Assembly (NCBI RefSeq): GCF_003477605.1
Contig: NZ_QUDR01000001.1
Location: 223,737 to 287,736 of the forward strand
Source: Clostridium sp. AF37-5
GTDB lineage: Bacteria > Bacillota > Clostridia > Lachnospirales > Lachnospiraceae
Reading direction: 5' to 3'
Length of the DNA stretch: 64,000 bases
Numbering within the stretch: the first letter of the stretch is position 1; each line of letters begins with the position of its first letter. Shown one piece after another: positions 35,765 through 45,519 of the stretch. The notes beneath the pieces are model-generated. The model was not told the DNA's origin, did not search any database, and saw only the letters and a list, made by a program, of their open reading frames with translations. A program made the translations under genes and the position numbers.

Positions 35765-36478
35765 ATGGAACGTTCAGAATTAAATGCGCCAAACCATGTT
35801 GCCATTATTTTGGATGGTAACGGAAGATGGGCAAAAAAACGATTGCTGCCACGTAAAGCAGGGCATGTTGCCGGAAGTAAAACCGTGGAGCAGATTTGTG
35901 AGGATGCCTATAATCTTGGGATAAATTATCTTACCGTATATGCGTTTTCTACGGAGAATTGGAAACGGCCACAGGATGAGGTTAATGCGCTGATGAAACT
36001 TCTCAGACAGTATTTGAAAGACTGCATTAAGAGAAGTACAAAAAATAATATGTGCGTTCGTGTAATTGGTGATATTACTCCGTTAGAAGAGGACATGAAA
36101 CAGAGTATCAAAGAACTAGAAGAAGCAACAAAAGATAATACCGGACTTCATTTTCAGGTTGCCTTAAACTATGGGAGCCGGGATGAAATGACACGTGCAA
36201 TGAGAACGATGACGGCGGATGTTAAAGCGGGTAAAGTAAAGCCTGAGGATATCAGCGAGGAAATGTTTGCCGGATATTTGGACACCAAAGGTCTTCCGGA
36301 TCCGGATTTGTTGATTCGCACAAGTGGGGAAGAAAGACTTTCTAACTTTATGCTTTGGCAGCTTGCTTACACCGAATTCTATTTTACGGATGTTTTGTGG
36401 CCGGATTTTAATAAAAAAGAATTACAAAAAGCGATTGATTATTATAACAAAAGAGACCGTCGCTTTGGAGGAGTTTAG
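35765..36478 (+). CDS. uppS: Isoprenyl transferase (undecaprenyl diphosphate synthase type)
   Basis: The start is ATG 35765 after GATGGAGGAATTTTT. The 237-residue cis-prenyltransferase has IILDGNGRWAKKR with the catalytic aspartate, YLTVYAFSTENWKRP, and DLLIRTSGEERLSNFMLWQ with the substrate-binding arginines. It makes the C55 lipid carrier for wall synthesis. It heads the lipid and isoprenoid genes cdsA, dxr, rseP and ispG. Confidence 0.96.
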   Translation: MERSELNAPNHVAIILDGNGRWAKKRLLPRKAGHVAGSKTVEQICEDAYNLGINYLTVYAFSTENWKRPQDEVNALMKLLRQYLKDCIKRSTKNNMCVRVIGDITPLEEDMKQSIKELEEATKDNTGLHFQVALNYGSRDEMTRAMRTMTADVKAGKVKPEDISEEMFAGYLDTKGLPDPDLLIRTSGEERLSNFMLWQLAYTEFYFTDVLWPDFNKKELQKAIDYYNKRDRRFGGV

Positions 36479-36490
36479 GAGGAGCAAATC

Positions 36491-37303
36491 ATGTTTTTTA
36501 CTCGTTTAATCAGTGGGATTATCTTAGTGCTTGCCGCAATTTTCTTCTTTGTTCAGGGAGGTTATTTTCTGCTTTTTGCGCTCGCTGTTTTATCGCTTCT
36601 TGGTGTATATGAACTGCTGCGTGTACTTCGGATGGAAAAAACTTTCCTGGCAGTGGTGTCGTATGTGGCGACCGTGGTATATTATAGCCTGCTTTGTGTC
36701 TATGGAGGAATTGACTGGCTGCTGTTTGGATTGCTTATATTCATGATGCTTGCCCTATTAGTGATTTATGTATTTTCTTATCCAAAGTTACGAATTGAAG
36801 ATATTACAAAAGCAGTGTTTGCTTTTTTATATGTAAGTGTTTTGTTCAGTTATATTGCAAGAACGAGAGATTTAGTTGCCGGAAACTGGTTAGTATGGCT
36901 GATTATAATTTCTGCCTGGGGCTCTGACACATTTGCTTATGTGACCGGTGTTCTGATTGGAAAACATCATTTCTCAGAACTGAGTCCGAAAAAGACGGTT
37001 GAGGGCTGCATTGGTGGTGTTGTCGGCGCCGGACTGCTTGGTTTTTTTTATGCCTTTTTCTTTCCGGAATATGCCGCTTTTACCGCAAATCCATATATCG
37101 TATTTCCGTTGGTTACAGTGATTGGAGCGTTGATTTCGCAGGTCGGTGATTTAACAGCCTCAGCGATTAAAAGAAATTATGAAATCAAAGATTATGGTAA
37201 AATAATTCCTGGACATGGCGGTGTATTAGACCGGTTTGACAGTGTAATATTTGTAGCACCTTTTGTTTATTATTTATTAGCCCTTACAATGAATCTTGGC
37301 TGA
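36491..37303 (+). CDS. cdsA: Phosphatidate cytidylyltransferase
   Basis: A 270-residue membrane protein with several transmembrane helices and the CDP-diglyceride synthase signature at the C-terminus: SAIKRNYEIKDYGKIIPGHGG followed by VLDRFDS. The upstream motif SPKKTVEGCIGG is also typical. It makes CDP-diacylglycerol for phospholipids. AGGAGGAGCAAATC precedes ATG. Confidence 0.95.
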   Translation: MFFTRLISGIILVLAAIFFFVQGGYFLLFALAVLSLLGVYELLRVLRMEKTFLAVVSYVATVVYYSLLCVYGGIDWLLFGLLIFMMLALLVIYVFSYPKLRIEDITKAVFAFLYVSVLFSYIARTRDLVAGNWLVWLIIISAWGSDTFAYVTGVLIGKHHFSELSPKKTVEGCIGGVVGAGLLGFFYAFFFPEYAAFTANPYIVFPLVTVIGALISQVGDLTASAIKRNYEIKDYGKIIPGHGGVLDRFDSVIFVAPFVYYLLALTMNLG

Positions 37304-37319
37304 TTGGGAGGAATTGAAA

Positions 37320-38480
37320 TTGAAAAGAGTAACGATTCTTGGAGCGACTGGTTCCATTGGAACACAGACGTTGGATGTTATTTCACAGAATCCGGACGAT
37401 TTTGAAGTGGTTGCTCTGACGGCGAGTGAGAGTGTAGAAAAAATGGCAGAATTGATTCAGCGTTTCTGTCCGTCTTATGCCGTTATGAAAAATGAAGAAA
37501 AGGCGGAAGAGTTAAGAAAATTGCTGCCGAATCATTCCTGTGAGATTTTATACGGAATGGATGGCTTTGTTGCGGTTTCTACTCTGCCAAATGTAGATGT
37601 GGTAGTTGCTGCGATGGTTGGCATGATTGGACTTCGCCCGGTCATGGAGGCAATCCGTGCGGGAAAGGATATTGCCCTTGCCAATAAAGAAACACTGGTG
37701 ACGGCAGGACATATCATTATGCCGCTTGCTAAAGAATACGGCGTGTCAATTCTTCCGGTAGACAGTGAACATTCCGCTATTTTCCAGTGTTTAAACGGTG
37801 AGAAAAAGTCACAGATTGAAACTCTTTTTCTGACAGCGTCCGGCGGGCCGTTCCGCCACGGTACGAAAGAGGAACTGGAAAAAGTAACGGTAGAACAGGC
37901 ACTTATGCATCCGAACTGGAGCATGGGGGCAAAAATTACAATTGATTCAGCGACGATGATAAATAAAGGTCTGGAAATGATTGAGGCAAAGTGGCTGTTT
38001 GATGTGGATATCGATAAAATTCATGTGTTGGTTCAGCCTAAAAGCGTGATTCATTCCATGGTTGGCTTTGTTGACGGTGCTGTGATGGCGCAGCTTGGAA
38101 CACCGGACATGAGGCTTCCGATTCAGTATGCCCTATATTATCCGGAGCGTAATTATTTGGGCGGAGAAAGGCTTAATTTTGAGGCATTAGCGGATATTCA
38201 ATTTGAAAAACCAAATACGGATGTTCTGCGGGGAATCCCAATTGCTGTGGGGGCAAGCCGGATTGGCGGCAGTATGCTGACTGCGATGAATGCGGCGAAT
38301 GAGTATGCAGTTGCGAGATTTTTAAAGAAAGACATCGCTTTTTTACAAATTTATGATATGATAGAATATGCTATGAGTAAACATCAGGTAATTAAGCATC
38401 CTGATTTGTCTCAGATTTTAGAAACCGAAAGGGAAACATATGAACGTTTAAATAAAGATTGGAGGAATGTAAGCAGATGA
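37320..38480 (+). CDS. dxr: 1-deoxy-D-xylulose 5-phosphate reductoisomerase
   Basis: I start at TTG 37320, eight bases after GGGAGG, giving MKRVTILGATGSIGTQTLDVI. The 386-residue enzyme shows the NADPH loop GATGSIG, ANKETLVTAG, PVDSEHSAIFQCL and SASGGPFR-like TASGGPF. It makes 2-C-methyl-erythritol 4-phosphate in the MEP pathway. Its stop overlaps the rseP start by four bases. Confidence 0.96.
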   Translation: MKRVTILGATGSIGTQTLDVISQNPDDFEVVALTASESVEKMAELIQRFCPSYAVMKNEEKAEELRKLLPNHSCEILYGMDGFVAVSTLPNVDVVVAAMVGMIGLRPVMEAIRAGKDIALANKETLVTAGHIIMPLAKEYGVSILPVDSEHSAIFQCLNGEKKSQIETLFLTASGGPFRHGTKEELEKVTVEQALMHPNWSMGAKITIDSATMINKGLEMIEAKWLFDVDIDKIHVLVQPKSVIHSMVGFVDGAVMAQLGTPDMRLPIQYALYYPERNYLGGERLNFEALADIQFEKPNTDVLRGIPIAVGASRIGGSMLTAMNAANEYAVARFLKKDIAFLQIYDMIEYAMSKHQVIKHPDLSQILETERETYERLNKDWRNVSR

Positions 38481-39613
38481 GTGCATGGACCATTTTTTTG
38501 GCAATTTTAGTTTTTAGTGTAATTATTTTATTTCATGAATTTGGACATTTTATCGTGGCAAAATGGAATAAGGTGAAAGTTTTAGAGTTTTCGCTTGGTA
38601 TGGGGCCGCGTTTGATTTCATGGGTGAAAACAAGTGAGGGAAGAAAAATCATGTTTTTGAAATCCTCCGCGTTTTTAGAAGAACACCCGGAGTATAATGA
38701 GCAGACAATTTATTCTTGGAAACTGCTTCCTTTTGGCGGTTCCTGTATGATGTTAGGTGAAGAAGAGGATATCGCAGATGATTCTTCCTTCAGCAGAAAA
38801 TCCGTTTATGCGCGGATGGCAATTATTTTTGCGGGACCATTTTTTAACTTCATTTTAGCATTTATATTTTCTGTTATACTGACTGCGGTAATGGGATATC
38901 AAAGTCCGCAGATTACAGTTGTGGCTGACAACACACCGGCACAAAAGAGTGGTTTGCAGGTTGGCGATGTAGTCAAAGAAATCAATGGGAAAACGATGAC
39001 AATTGACGGTGATATCAGTTTGTATACCGCTTATTATGGCTTTCCTAAGGGCGAAGATGTGACGATGGTCGTAGAGCGTGACGGTCAGGAAAAAACGATT
39101 GTCATGAAACCGGAACTTATGAAAGATGCAAGTGGAAATGAAAATTACCGTATCGGAATTAACCACGGAAAGTGGGAAAAAGTAGGTATTCTTGGCAATT
39201 TGAAGTATTCCACTTATGAAATGAAGTATTGGATTGAAACGGTTGTAAAGAGCCTGCAGGGACTGGTGACAAAACGCTTTAAGGCAAGTGATGTGTCAGG
39301 ACCGGTCGGCATTGTATCAACGATGGGCAAAAACATCGAAGCCAGTGGTGACAAAGACAATGGCGGCGGACCGGGTATGATGGTTATGAGCATGATTTAC
39401 TGGTGTATTATGTTATCTGCCAACCTTGGCGTTATGAATTTACTTCCGATTCCGGCATTGGATGGCGGACGGTTACTGTTTTTGATTATTGAGTGGATTC
39501 GCAGAAAACCGATGAATCCAAAATATGAGGGCTATGTTAATATGGCAGGTTTTATGCTCTTGATGCTGTTAATGGTGGTCATTCTTGGGCATGATATTAT
39601 CAATTTGTTCTAG
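38477..39613 (+). CDS. rseP: RIP metalloprotease RseP (site-2 protease)
   Basis: The start is ATG 38477 after TTGGAGGAATGTAAGCAG. The 378-residue membrane protease has the zinc motif HEFGHF in the first transmembrane helix, one PDZ domain (about residues 155-240), and the second metal motif in IPALDGGRLLF. It performs regulated intramembrane cleavage, for example of anti-sigma factors. The dxr-rseP-ispG order is common in Firmicutes. Confidence 0.95.
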   Translation: MSAWTIFLAILVFSVIILFHEFGHFIVAKWNKVKVLEFSLGMGPRLISWVKTSEGRKIMFLKSSAFLEEHPEYNEQTIYSWKLLPFGGSCMMLGEEEDIADDSSFSRKSVYARMAIIFAGPFFNFILAFIFSVILTAVMGYQSPQITVVADNTPAQKSGLQVGDVVKEINGKTMTIDGDISLYTAYYGFPKGEDVTMVVERDGQEKTIVMKPELMKDASGNENYRIGINHGKWEKVGILGNLKYSTYEMKYWIETVVKSLQGLVTKRFKASDVSGPVGIVSTMGKNIEASGDKDNGGGPGMMVMSMIYWCIMLSANLGVMNLLPIPALDGGRLLFLIIEWIRRKPMNPKYEGYVNMAGFMLLMLLMVVILGHDIINLF

Positions 39614-39631
39614 TAAAAGGGGTTGAAAAGA

Positions 39632-40684
39632 ATGCGTCATAAAACAAAGGAAATTCAGATTGGAAAAGTGACAATCGGCGGCACAAATCCGATTGCCATT
39701 CAGTCTATGACAAATACGAAAACAGAAGATGTGAAAGCAACGGTATCTCAGATTTTGCAGCTGGAGAAGGCAGGCTGTGAAATTATCCGCTGTGCCATTC
39801 CGACCATGGAAGCGGCAAAATCTTTGGAAGAGATAAAAAAACAGATTCACATTCCTTTGGTGGCGGACATTCATTTTGATTACCGTCTTGCCATTGCGGC
39901 GGTGGAACACGGTGCAGATAAAATAAGAATTAATCCGGGAAACATTGGCAGCAATGAGAGAATAAAGGCAGTGGTTGACTGCTGTAAAGAGCGTCAGGTG
40001 CCAATTCGTGTAGGCGTAAACAGTGGCTCTCTGGAAAAAAATCTGGTTGAGAAATATGGTGGCGTCACGGCACGGGGGCTGGTTGAAAGTGCACTTGACA
40101 AGGTGTCCATAATTACGGACATGGGATATGATAATCTTGTAATCAGCATCAAGTCCTCTGATGTTTTAATGTGTATCAGGGCGCATGAAGAACTGGCAAA
40201 GCAGACGGATTTTCCACTGCATGTAGGAATTACGGAATCGGGAACGGTGTATTCGGGAAGCATTAAATCGGCAGTTGGTCTTGGTACAATTTTGTATCAG
40301 GGAATTGGCGATACCGTCCGTGTTTCTCTTACCGGAGACCCTGTGAAAGAGGTGCAGGCAGCTAAACTGATTTTGCAGACATTAGGACTTTATAAAGGTG
40401 GTGTACAGGTTGTATCCTGTCCGACCTGCGGACGTACCCAGATTGATTTGATTTCATTGGCCGGTAAAGTAGAAGAAATGGTGAAAGATTTTGATTTGGA
40501 TATCAAAGTTGCCGTTATGGGCTGTGCAGTAAATGGTCCGGGTGAGGCAAAGGAAGCCGATATCGGGATTGCCGGAGGAATTGGTGAAGGTTTATTAATT
40601 AAGAAGGGCGAAATTGTAAAGAAAGTGCCGGAAAGCGAGTTGTTAGAAACTTTGCGGCAGGAACTTTTACACTGGAAAGATTGA
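39632..40684 (+). CDS. ispG: 4-hydroxy-3-methylbut-2-enyl diphosphate synthase
   Basis: A 350-residue protein starting at ATG 39632 after AAAGGGGTTG. It shows KVTIGGTNPIAIQSMTNT, VADIHFDYRLA, and the Fe-S cysteines in SCPTCGRTQIDL and MGCAVNGPGEAKEADIG. It is the Fe-S step of the MEP pathway, with dxr close upstream. Length matches the short bacterial form. Confidence 0.96.
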   Translation: MRHKTKEIQIGKVTIGGTNPIAIQSMTNTKTEDVKATVSQILQLEKAGCEIIRCAIPTMEAAKSLEEIKKQIHIPLVADIHFDYRLAIAAVEHGADKIRINPGNIGSNERIKAVVDCCKERQVPIRVGVNSGSLEKNLVEKYGGVTARGLVESALDKVSIITDMGYDNLVISIKSSDVLMCIRAHEELAKQTDFPLHVGITESGTVYSGSIKSAVGLGTILYQGIGDTVRVSLTGDPVKEVQAAKLILQTLGLYKGGVQVVSCPTCGRTQIDLISLAGKVEEMVKDFDLDIKVAVMGCAVNGPGEAKEADIGIAGGIGEGLLIKKGEIVKKVPESELLETLRQELLHWKD

Positions 40685-40700
40685 GAAAGGGTTGATTTTT

Positions 40701-43700
40701 GTGGTACATTTTTTTGAAGCATTTCCGGAATTATCAATCGAGGACTCCTTATATAATTATTTTTCAGGAACTATGGTGGAGAAGGTCAGCGCATCGCGTA
40801 CGAAGATGCTGGCCTTTATTTACTGTCAAAGTGACCAGCTGCTTCACAGACGAACGATACATACGATGGAGCATGCTTTGTATTCGCAGGTGTTCCGTAA
40901 AATGGGAGTGCAGCCAAAGTTAGAGATGTATTACCCGTTTGCAGCGTCTTATGAGGTGGATGAACTGGTGGAAAAATGCGAAGAAATTTTAAAAGAAGAG
41001 TTAAAAGAACATGACACAATTGAACATATGAAGTTTTGCAGCCATCCATTTAAAGTGGATGGAAACTCGATTGTTTTAACCTGTGACGATGATTTTTTGT
41101 GTCATGAAAAAAGTAAGGAAATTAAAGAATTTTTATCCAAACGATTAAAACGCAGTTTCGGTCAGGAAGTGGACATTTCTTTTCACTATGAGAAGAAGGA
41201 GCGAAAGATTAACAAGGAGCCGGAAGTTTATACAGTAGTACGAAAAAAAGAAGAGAAAGAAAATGAAGAAGCGGTGGAAGAGGCGCGCAAGATACAAAAA
41301 AAGAAAACATATGTGGCAAAGAAAAAAAAGACAAGAGACCCCAGTGTGTTTTTTGGCTCCAATGTGGAAGGGGCAGTTATGCCAATCAGCGATATTGTGG
41401 ACGAAATTGGAGAAGTCGTTATCGCCGGTATGATTCGAAGTGTGGAAGAACGAGAATTCAGTAATGGTGAAAAATTGATAATTTCTTTTGCTATTACGGA
41501 TTTTACCGATACGATTCGCTGTCTTATGTTTGTGAAAAAAACAAAGGCAGAGGAATTGTCTCTTTCTGAGTTTATAAAGGGAGGAAATTATGTAAAAGTA
41601 AAAGGGCATGCTTCTTTTGATGATTATTCAAAGGAACTTGTCATTAAAAACATAGATGGTGCCAAAGAAATTGATGATTTCCGCGTTGGCAGAAAAGACG
41701 AGGCACCGGTAAAACGTGTGGAACTTCATGCACATACGCAGATGAGTGATATGGATGCGGTGGTAGACTGTCAGAAATTGGTAACAAGAGCACAGGAGTG
41801 GGGACACCCTGCCATTGCAATTACTGACCATGGTGTTGTTCAGTCTTTTGCGGATGCCGACCATGCCATTAAAGATGATAATTTTAAGGTGATTTATGGC
41901 TGTGAGGCATACTTAGTAGACGATTTGGACGATACCGTTGTAAATGAAGAAGGGCAGACTTTGCAGGATTCGTTTGTTGTCTTTGACTTGGAAACAACCG
42001 GTTTTTCGCCAACGAGAAACCGCATTATTGAAATTGGTGCGGTAAAAGTGGAAAAGGGAAAAATCACGGACCGCTTCAGTACATTTGTAAATCCGGAGGT
42101 AGCAATTCCACCGAGAATTACTGACGTGACAAGTATTACGGATGACATGGTAAGTGATGCGCCAAAAATCGAGACGATACTTCCGGAATTCCTTGACTTT
42201 TGCAAGGGGTGTGTATTAGTTGCCCACAATGCCGGATTTGACTATAGTTTTATCTGCAAAAAAGGAGCCGAGCAGGGCAGAGATATTCATTATACGGTTG
42301 TAGATACGGTTGGTGTGGCACGTGTGTTATTTCCACATCTGGCGAAATATACGCTTGATAATGTGGCAAAGACGATGAAGATTTCACTTGTGAATCACCA
42401 TCGCGCGGTCGAAGATGCTGAGGCAACTGCGGAAATTTTTGAGAAAATGATCCGAATGCTAGAAAAACAGGGCATTACAGATTTGAAGGCGTTATATGAG
42501 AGGACGCATTCGGCACCGGAAATCATTAAGAAAAAGCCGAGTTATCATGCGATTATTCTTGCAAAAAATGAAGTTGGACGTGTGAATTTGTATCATCTGG
42601 TATCAATGGCACATTTGGATTATTATGCCAGACGTCCACGTATTCCAAAGAGTCAGTTAATGAAATACAGGGAAGGATTGATTCTTGGTTCGGCATGTGA
42701 GGCGGGCGAACTGTACCGTGCACTGTTAGATGATGCAGACGAGGAGAGAATTGAAGAATTGGTGGATTTCTATGATTATCTGGAAATTCAGCCGATTGGC
42801 AACAATGAATTTATGTTTGACAAGGAAAAAGGTGCCTACGCAAACATCAATACATGGGATGATTTAAAGGAAATGAACCGCCGGATTGTAAGGCTTGGCG
42901 AAAAATATAACAAGCCTGTCTGCGCTACCTGTGATGTCCATTTCCTTGACCCGGAGGATGATATTTACCGCACAATTCTGCTTGCCGGGAAAAAGATGGA
43001 TGATGGCAAACAGCCACCGCTTTATTTTAGGACAACAGAGGAGATGCTCTCAGAATTTTCCTACTTAGGCGAGGAAAAAGCAGAAGAGGTTGTCATTACG
43101 AATACGAATTTGATTGCCGATCAGATTGAGAAGATATCGCCGGTATTTCCGGATAAATGTCCGCCGGTTATTGAAAATTCCGATCAGGAGCTTCGTGATA
43201 TTTGTTACAATAAGGCGCACAGTATGTACGGGGAAAATTTACCGGTGCAGGTTTCGGAGCGGTTGGAGAGGGAGTTAAACTCCATTATTTCCAACGGATT
43301 TGCCGTAATGTATATTATTGCACAGAAGCTTGTGTGGAAATCGAATGAGGACGGGTATCTTGTTGGTTCGCGTGGTTCCGTTGGTTCTTCTTTCGTTGCT
43401 ACAATGTCCGGTATCACAGAGGTAAATCCGCTTCCGGCACATTATTACTGCGAAAAATGCCATTATTCGGATTTTGATTCGGACGAGGTAAAAGCGTTTG
43501 CCGGCAGTTCCGGATTTGATATGCCGCCGAAGAAATGTCCGAATTGCGGGGCAGAACTTGTGCGCGATGGACATGACATACCGTTTGAAACATTCCTTGG
43601 ATTTTACGGGGATAAAGAGCCGGATATTGATTTGAACTTTTCCGGTGAATACCAGAGTAAAGCCCATGCATACACGGAAGTTATTTTTGGTGCCGGACAG

Positions 43701-45077
43701 ACATTCCGTGCCGGTACGGTAGGTACGCTTGCGGATAAGACGGCATACGGTTATGTGAAAAATTATTTTGAGGAGAAAGGAATTCCTAAGCGGACGGTGG
43801 AAATTGAGCGTCTGTTGGAGGGCTGTGTCGGCGTGCGCCGTACGACCGGACAGCATCCGGGAGGAATTGTTGTACTTCCAATGGGATGGACAATTGACAC
43901 GTTTACACCGGTGCAGCATCCGGCAAATGACCAGACAACATCCATTATTACAACGCATTTTGATTATCATAAGATTGACCATAACCTGTTAAAACTTGAT
44001 ATACTCGGACACGATGATCCTACCATTATTAAGATGCTTGAGGATTTGACCGGTGTCAATGCCTTAAATATTCCGCTCGATGATGAGCAGGTGTTGTCGT
44101 TGTTTAACAATACATCGGCACTGGGTGTTACGCCGGATGATTTGATGGGACTGGATTTGGGAAGCCTTGGTGTGCCGGAGTTTGGTACGGAATTTGTTAT
44201 GCAGATGCTTCGTGATACGAAACCGAAAAACTTCTCGGACCTTGTGCGTATTTCCGGTTTGTCACATGGTACGGATGTGTGGCTTAATAATGCGCAGTAT
44301 TACATTGCAAGAGGTGACTGTACACTGTCTACCGCAATCTGTACGCGTGATGATATTATGACGTATTTAATACACACGGGCGTGGAAGACGGCACGGCAT
44401 TTAATATCATGGAAAAAGTTCGTAAAGGACTGGTGGCGAAAGGAAAAGTGCCACAGTGGGAAGAATGGAAGGAGACAATGAAACAGGCGGGAGTACCGGA
44501 TTGGTACATTGAATCCTGTGGAAAGATTAAGTACATGTTCCCGAAAGCTCATGCGGTTGCCTATGTCATGATGGCATTTCGTATCGCATATTTTAAGGTG
44601 TATTATCCACTTGCTTATTATGCGGCTTTCTTCAGCATTCGCGCAAAAGCATTTGACTATGAGTTGATGTGTCAGGGAAGAGAGCGGTTAGAGACGACGA
44701 TGAAAGACTACAAAAAGCGTTTGTCCGCAAAGCAGCTGTCTCCCAAAGAAGAAGCAGCGTATGGCGATATGAAAATTGTTCAGGAAATGTATGCCAGAGG
44801 CTATGAATTTATGCCGATTGATATATTTAGGGCAAAGGCGAAACATTTCCAAGTTATTGACGGGAAACTTATGCCGGCATTAAATACAATTGATGGTATG
44901 GGGGATAAGGCGGCAGAAGGTGTTGTGGAAGCCGCAAAAGATGGTCCGTTTACTTCATGTGAAAACTTTAAAACCCGCAGTAAAGTCAGCGGAACGATTG
45001 TGGATAAGATGCGGGAGATGGGAATGCTCGGCGATCTCCCGCTCAGCGACCAGATGTCATTGTTAGATTTTATGTGA
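40701..45077 (+). CDS. polC: DNA polymerase III subunit alpha, Gram-positive PolC
   Basis: The GTG at 40701 lies nine bases after GAAAGGG and is preferred over TTG 40692. The 1458-residue protein has an N-terminal domain, an OB-fold region (DIVDEIGEVVIAGMIRSVEEREF), a split PHP domain (ELHAHTQMSDMDAVVD), an inserted DnaQ-type exonuclease (FVVFDLETTGFSPTRNRIIEIG), a second PHP part, the polymerase core with zinc cysteines (CEKCHYSD, CPNCGAEL) and EPDIDLNFSGEYQ, and a C-terminal helical tail. It is the leading replicative polymerase of Firmicutes. Confidence 0.98.
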   Translation: MVHFFEAFPELSIEDSLYNYFSGTMVEKVSASRTKMLAFIYCQSDQLLHRRTIHTMEHALYSQVFRKMGVQPKLEMYYPFAASYEVDELVEKCEEILKEELKEHDTIEHMKFCSHPFKVDGNSIVLTCDDDFLCHEKSKEIKEFLSKRLKRSFGQEVDISFHYEKKERKINKEPEVYTVVRKKEEKENEEAVEEARKIQKKKTYVAKKKKTRDPSVFFGSNVEGAVMPISDIVDEIGEVVIAGMIRSVEEREFSNGEKLIISFAITDFTDTIRCLMFVKKTKAEELSLSEFIKGGNYVKVKGHASFDDYSKELVIKNIDGAKEIDDFRVGRKDEAPVKRVELHAHTQMSDMDAVVDCQKLVTRAQEWGHPAIAITDHGVVQSFADADHAIKDDNFKVIYGCEAYLVDDLDDTVVNEEGQTLQDSFVVFDLETTGFSPTRNRIIEIGAVKVEKGKITDRFSTFVNPEVAIPPRITDVTSITDDMVSDAPKIETILPEFLDFCKGCVLVAHNAGFDYSFICKKGAEQGRDIHYTVVDTVGVARVLFPHLAKYTLDNVAKTMKISLVNHHRAVEDAEATAEIFEKMIRMLEKQGITDLKALYERTHSAPEIIKKKPSYHAIILAKNEVGRVNLYHLVSMAHLDYYARRPRIPKSQLMKYREGLILGSACEAGELYRALLDDADEERIEELVDFYDYLEIQPIGNNEFMFDKEKGAYANINTWDDLKEMNRRIVRLGEKYNKPVCATCDVHFLDPEDDIYRTILLAGKKMDDGKQPPLYFRTTEEMLSEFSYLGEEKAEEVVITNTNLIADQIEKISPVFPDKCPPVIENSDQELRDICYNKAHSMYGENLPVQVSERLERELNSIISNGFAVMYIIAQKLVWKSNEDGYLVGSRGSVGSSFVATMSGITEVNPLPAHYYCEKCHYSDFDSDEVKAFAGSSGFDMPPKKCPNCGAELVRDGHDIPFETFLGFYGDKEPDIDLNFSGEYQSKAHAYTEVIFGAGQTFRAGTVGTLADKTAYGYVKNYFEEKGIPKRTVEIERLLEGCVGVRRTTGQHPGGIVVLPMGWTIDTFTPVQHPANDQTTSIITTHFDYHKIDHNLLKLDILGHDDPTIIKMLEDLTGVNALNIPLDDEQVLSLFNNTSALGVTPDDLMGLDLGSLGVPEFGTEFVMQMLRDTKPKNFSDLVRISGLSHGTDVWLNNAQYYIARGDCTLSTAICTRDDIMTYLIHTGVEDGTAFNIMEKVRKGLVAKGKVPQWEEWKETMKQAGVPDWYIESCGKIKYMFPKAHAVAYVMMAFRIAYFKVYYPLAYYAAFFSIRAKAFDYELMCQGRERLETTMKDYKKRLSAKQLSPKEEAAYGDMKIVQEMYARGYEFMPIDIFRAKAKHFQVIDGKLMPALNTIDGMGDKAAEGVVEAAKDGPFTSCENFKTRSKVSGTIVDKMREMGMLGDLPLSDQMSLLDFM

Positions 45078-45080
45078 TAA

Positions 45081-45302
45081 CTATTCGTCCTTTTTCAGTT
45101 TCCGTCCTTTGAGGATGGAGCGGATGCCAAGGGCGGTCAGCAAAACATAAAAAACGAGTGATATGAAAAATTCCCGGTCAAAGGTAAAGCCGGTTTTTGT
45201 GTATTTCTGTATATCAAAATACAGACAGATGCCCACACAGACAAAGCAGATGAGAGCACTGCGCGTGTAAGTGGCTGATTCGCGGTCGTTGGAAGAACGC
45301 AT
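45081..45302 (-). CDS. Small two-helix membrane protein, antisense to the polC tail
   Basis: A 73-residue product with two hydrophobic segments (about residues 16-30 and 44-62) and a basic, Lys-rich C-terminus. AGAAGGGATACG precedes the ATG on the minus strand, so translation is credible. It is convergent with polC, with only three bases between the stops. No family recognised. Confidence 0.65.
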   Translation of the reverse strand: MRSSNDRESATYTRSALICFVCVGICLYFDIQKYTKTGFTFDREFFISLVFYVLLTALGIRSILKGRKLKKDE

Positions 45303-45334
45303 CGTATCCCTTCTTTCTTAAATATAATAAATGT

Positions 45335-45358
45335 AAGGCGGCTTTTGCCGCCTTTTTA
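45335..45358 (+). terminator. Terminator hairpin beyond polC
   Basis: AAGGCGGC-TTTT-GCCGCCTT with a following T-run at about 45336-45357. It lies beyond the antisense gene, so it would end polC read-through at about 280 bases after the polC stop. On the minus strand the hairpin falls in the leader of the 73-residue gene. Confidence 0.75.
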
Positions 45359-45430
45359 GTATATTGTCAGAGGGGAGAATTGTCAATAGAGAACCAAGTC
45401 GAAAAGAATTATCAATAGTGAAAAATAGCA

Positions 45431-45459
45431 TTGACAGAACAGGATGTCAAATTTATAAT
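45431..45459 (+). promoter_or_regulatory. Perfect consensus sigma-A promoter with overlapping dyad
   Basis: TTGACA (45431-45436), exactly 17 bases, TATAAT (45454-45459). The -35 hexamer is also the left arm of an inverted repeat TTGACA-N8-TGTCAA (45431-45450), a plausible operator. A short hairpin AACAAC-agtta-GTTGTT follows in the leader. It drives the Tp47-like gene. Confidence 0.85.
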
Positions 45460-45519
45460 TTGTTACGTTAGAAAATACGAACAACAGTTAGTTGTTACGA
45501 ATTAAACGGAGGATAAATT

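Noticed and set aside
43275..43982. A 235-codon minus-strand frame inside polC
   Set aside because: It is fully opposite the conserved polymerase core, has no ribosome site and no recognisable domain.
45335..45358. Riboswitch before the Tp47-like gene
   Set aside because: The hairpin lies upstream of the mapped consensus promoter at 45431 and is a simple terminator; no known riboswitch core was seen in the short leader.
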